From Oscillospiraceae bacterium (GTDB lineage: Bacteria > Bacillota > Clostridia > Oscillospirales > Acutalibacteraceae), in contig SVPJ01000028.1 in the NCBI GenBank assembly GCA_015065885.1, positions 1 through 33,716 of the forward strand: a DNA stretch of 33,716 nt. Direction: 5' to 3'. The first letter of the stretch is position 1. Every line of letters begins with the position of its first letter. Below the pieces are notes generated by a model. The model made no database searches. It saw only the letters and a list, made by a program, of their open reading frames with translations, and was not told where the DNA came from. Shown here one piece after another: positions 32,201 through 33,716 of this stretch. The position numbers and the translations under genes are program-made.

Positions 32201-32220
32201 ATAAAATTCCTTGTAAAATG
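32201..32220 (+). repeat. 20-bp perfect direct repeat, right copy
   Basis: Identical to 31618-31637. It lies just downstream of the small lipoprotein gene and upstream of the ferredoxin promoter. Confidence 0.8.
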
Positions 32221-32240
32221 ACCCCATCCAAAAAAATTCC

Positions 32241-32268
32241 TTGCATTTTTTCAAAAGTGTGCTATACT
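32241..32268 (+). promoter_or_regulatory. ferredoxin promoter
   Basis: TTGCAT (32241-32246) and TATACT (32263-32268) are 16 bp apart. GGGAGG at 32316-32321 precedes the ferredoxin ATG by 8 nt. Confidence 0.72.
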
Positions 32269-32329
32269 GTAAGCAGTCCACGCGGTATCGTGCGGACATT
32301 CCAGCGTTAATGAGAGGGAGGTGCAACTC

Positions 32330-32500
32330 ATGGCTTACAAGATCAGTGATGCGTGCATCAGCTGTGGTGCGTGCGCGGATGCTTGCCCCGTTTCCGCTAT
32401 TTCGGAAGGCGACGGCATCTACGTGATCGACGCGGAGGCTTGCATTGATTGCGGCGCTTGCGCAGATTCCTGCCCGGTGAGTGCTCCGGAAGCCGAATAA
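32330..32500 (+). CDS. 2[4Fe-4S] clostridial ferredoxin
   Basis: A 56-residue protein with two CxxCxxCxxxCP motifs: CISCGACADACP (Cys9, 12, 15, 19) and CIDCGACADSCP (Cys38, 41, 44, 48). Each set of four cysteines binds one cubane cluster. It is a low-potential electron carrier for enzymes such as pyruvate:ferredoxin oxidoreductase and hydrogenases, and supports an anaerobic lifestyle. It is monocistronic with its own promoter and a strong terminator. Confidence 0.97.
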   Translation: MAYKISDACISCGACADACPVSAISEGDGIYVIDAEACIDCGACADSCPVSAPEAE

Positions 32501-32532
32501 TTCGGCGGACATACCAAAAGTATGTATGAATA

Positions 32533-32564
32533 AAAAACGACCGCGATCGCTCGCGGTCGTTTTT
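32533..32564 (+). terminator. ferredoxin terminator
   Basis: AAAAACGACCGCGA (32533-32546) pairs perfectly over 14 bp with 32551-32564 around TCGC, ending in TTTTT. Confidence 0.92.
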
Positions 32565-32579
32565 GTTTGCAAAAAATGC

Positions 32580-32608
32580 TTGACAAGTGTAAAAAAGCGT
32601 GATATACT
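32580..32608 (+). promoter_or_regulatory. rplU operon promoter
   Basis: TTGACA (32580-32585) and TATACT (32603-32608) are 17 bp apart, directly in front of the structured leader. Confidence 0.85.
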
Positions 32609-32610
32609 GG

Positions 32611-32665
32611 CTGTTGCCGCATGAAACGGGCTTATTAAGTGCGCCTAAAACGCCGCCCGCAACAG
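32611..32665 (+). promoter_or_regulatory. structured L21 leader RNA
   Basis: CTGTTGC (32611-32617) pairs with GCAACAG (32659-32665); GGGC (32628-32631) pairs with GCCC (32655-32658), stacking on the first stem; GCGCCTAAAACGC forms the tip. This matches the known idea of an L21 leader in Firmicutes, where the ribosomal protein binds its own message to repress the operon. The match is judged by eye, not by covariance model. Confidence 0.65.
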
Positions 32666-32691
32666 CGAGACTGATAAAGGCAGGTAAAAGT

Positions 32692-33057
32692 ATGTACGCA
32701 ATCATCGAAACCGGCGGTAAGCAGTACAAAGTGAACACGGGCGACATCGTGTTCATCGAGAAACTGGATGCCGCGGAGAGCGACGAGATCAAATTCGATC
32801 GCGTGATCGCCCTCCACAACGACAAGGATCTTAAGGTCGGCGCTCCCTACATCAAGGGTGCCAGTGTCGACGCCACCGTGCTGAAGAACGGCAAGGGCAA
32901 GAAGATCAACATTCTGACCTACAAGCCCAAGAAGGGCTATATGCGTCGCAAGGGTCACCGTCAGCCCTACACCAAGGTGCAGATCGGTGCGATCCACGCC
33001 CGTGCTCCTCGCGCCCCCAAGGCGACCGAGGCGGCTGCGGAGACGACGGAGGCGTAA
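32692..33057 (+). CDS. rplU: 50S ribosomal protein L21
   Basis: The 121-residue protein begins MYAIIETGGKQYKV and contains KKGYMRRKGHRQPYTKV, both diagnostic of L21, a 23S rRNA-binding protein of the large subunit. The C-terminus is extended by an Ala/Glu/Thr tail (about 103-121) typical of some clostridia. It leads the conserved rplU-prp-rpmA operon. Confidence 0.98.
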   Translation: MYAIIETGGKQYKVNTGDIVFIEKLDAAESDEIKFDRVIALHNDKDLKVGAPYIKGASVDATVLKNGKGKKINILTYKPKKGYMRRKGHRQPYTKVQIGAIHARAPRAPKATEAAAETTEA

Positions 33058-33063
33058 GTCACC

Positions 33064-33378
33064 GTGGTGCTGGTGCAGATGCTTTCCCGCAATAACCGTT
33101 TGTGCGGCTTTCGGATGGAAGGGCACGCGGGCGGCAAAGCAGGCAGCGACATCGTGTGTGCGGCGATCTCCTCGGCGGTATATATGGCCGCCAACACCGT
33201 CACCGAAGTGTGCGGTTGTAAAGCCGACATTACGGTAGAGGACGGATTCTTCTTCCTAATGCTGACGGCGGGCGAGGAAACTCGCGCGGCGGACGTGTTG
33301 GAAGGCTTGCGGTTGCATCTTTCGGAATTGCAACAGCAATATCCCAAGCGACTTCACGTAGATCTCGTCACGGTATGA
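33064..33378 (+). CDS. prp: ribosomal-processing cysteine protease Prp
   Basis: The 104-residue protease has the catalytic pair His21 in GHAGG and Cys32 in SDIVCAAIS. Prp removes the N-terminal extension of L27 in Firmicutes and some relatives. It lies between L21 and L27 as usual. The start is taken as GTG at 33064, with GGAGG in the end of rplU 11 nt upstream; a second GTG follows immediately. Confidence 0.95.
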   Translation: MVLVQMLSRNNRLCGFRMEGHAGGKAGSDIVCAAISSAVYMAANTVTEVCGCKADITVEDGFFFLMLTAGEETRAADVLEGLRLHLSELQQQYPKRLHVDLVTV

Positions 33379-33411
33379 GATCTCATCATCACGAAAGGAT
33401 GGTCATTTGCT

Positions 33412-33696
33412 ATGTTGAAAATTAACATTCAGCTCTTTGCTCATAAGAAGGGCGTTGGCTCCACGAAAAACGGCCGCGACTCCGAGTCCAAGCGTCTCGG
33501 TGTCAAGCGTGCGGACGGTCAGTATGTGCTTGCGGGCAACATTCTGGTGCGTCAGCGCGGCACCCACATTCATCCCGGCAACAACGTCGGCATCGGCTCG
33601 GACGATACGCTGTTCGCTTTGGTGAACGGCACCGTGCGTTTCGAGCGCGTGGGCAAGGATCGCAAGCGCGTGAGCGTGTACGCGGTCGAGCAGTAA
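33412..33696 (+). CDS. rpmA: 50S ribosomal protein L27 with Prp-cleaved extension
   Basis: The 94-residue protein contains [15 protein letters not shown] and [10 protein letters not shown], the L27 signature. The N-terminus MLKINIQLF ahead of AHKKG is the extension removed by Prp after Phe9, exposing the residues that reach the peptidyl transferase centre. Prp is encoded just upstream. The gene is complete; the window ends 20 bases later. Confidence 0.98.
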   Translation: MLKINIQLFAHKKGVGSTKNGRDSESKRLGVKRADGQYVLAGNILVRQRGTHIHPGNNVGIGSDDTLFALVNGTVRFERVGKDRKRVSVYAVEQ

Positions 33697-33716
33697 GGCT
33701 CAAAACGGGAGTGCAG

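Overview
The window looks like chromosomal DNA of a GC-rich (roughly 55-60% by eye) Bacillota, most likely a gut-type clostridium of the Oscillospiraceae/Ruminococcaceae kind. The basis is the gene set: DnaD and a DnaC-type loader side by side, YitT, a PadR/HAAS/DUF4097 cassette, CarD, a chromosomal TetM-like GTPase, a clostridial 2[4Fe-4S] ferredoxin, and the Firmicutes rplU-prp-rpmA order with an N-terminally extended L27. Promoters are near-consensus sigma-A types (TTGACA-17-TATAAT) and most transcription units end in long perfect hairpins, several of them bidirectional. Taxonomy is inferred from gene content only.

Layout. 1-1550: an AT-rich accessory patch with a Fic protein gene between imperfect 18-bp direct repeats. 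1554-5618: a very large GH2 glycosidase. 5669-7532 (minus): PadR regulator, HAAS/DUF1700 membrane protein and DUF4097 protein, one operon. 7774-11372 (minus): a zinc-ribbon/PASTA pseudokinase followed by a DEAD-box RNA helicase, with a 367-bp MITE-like element between promoter and ribosome binding site. 11825-12961: a DUF348/G5/3D cell-wall protein. 13001-16152 (minus): CPA2 antiporter, Dabb protein, and a PrsA/SurA-like foldase lipoprotein with Thr-rich and His/Asp-rich inserts. 16451-16817: a second MITE copy, inverted, whose junction supplies the stop codon of a phosphopantetheinyl transferase. 17493-20922: YitT, DnaD, DnaC-like loader and an SH3 lipoprotein. 20924-25963: M14 peptidase, Nudix hydrolase, acyl carrier protein, SLOG protein, solitary ABC ATPase, CarD, MATE exporter. 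26075-31052: N-acetylhexosamine-1-kinase-like enzyme, an unassigned 629-aa glycosidase-like protein and a TetM-like GTPase, the last two overlapping. 31054-31555: two tandem structured repeats running into a tRNA-Leu(CAA). 31715-33696: small lipoprotein, ferredoxin, then L21-Prp-L27.

How the genes may work together. The GH2 enzyme, the sugar kinase and the 629-aa protein suggest intracellular processing of imported amino-sugar-containing glycans. The pseudokinase, the 3D-domain protein, the foldase lipoprotein, the SH3 lipoprotein and the M14 peptidase all point to the cell envelope. DnaD and the loader are replication-restart functions. The phosphopantetheinyl transferase could activate the acyl carrier protein about 5 kb away.

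Most unusual: (1) a PASTA-receptor kinase homologue that has lost the glycine loop, catalytic Lys, catalytic Asp and metal-binding Asn; (2) two 98%-identical copies of a TA-flanked, multi-hairpin mobile element, with a compensatory base-pair change between copies, one in the 5' UTR of the pseudokinase and one forming a stop codon; (3) tandem repeats beside tRNA-Leu whose hairpins differ by covarying base pairs and which carry a copy of the tRNA 3' end.
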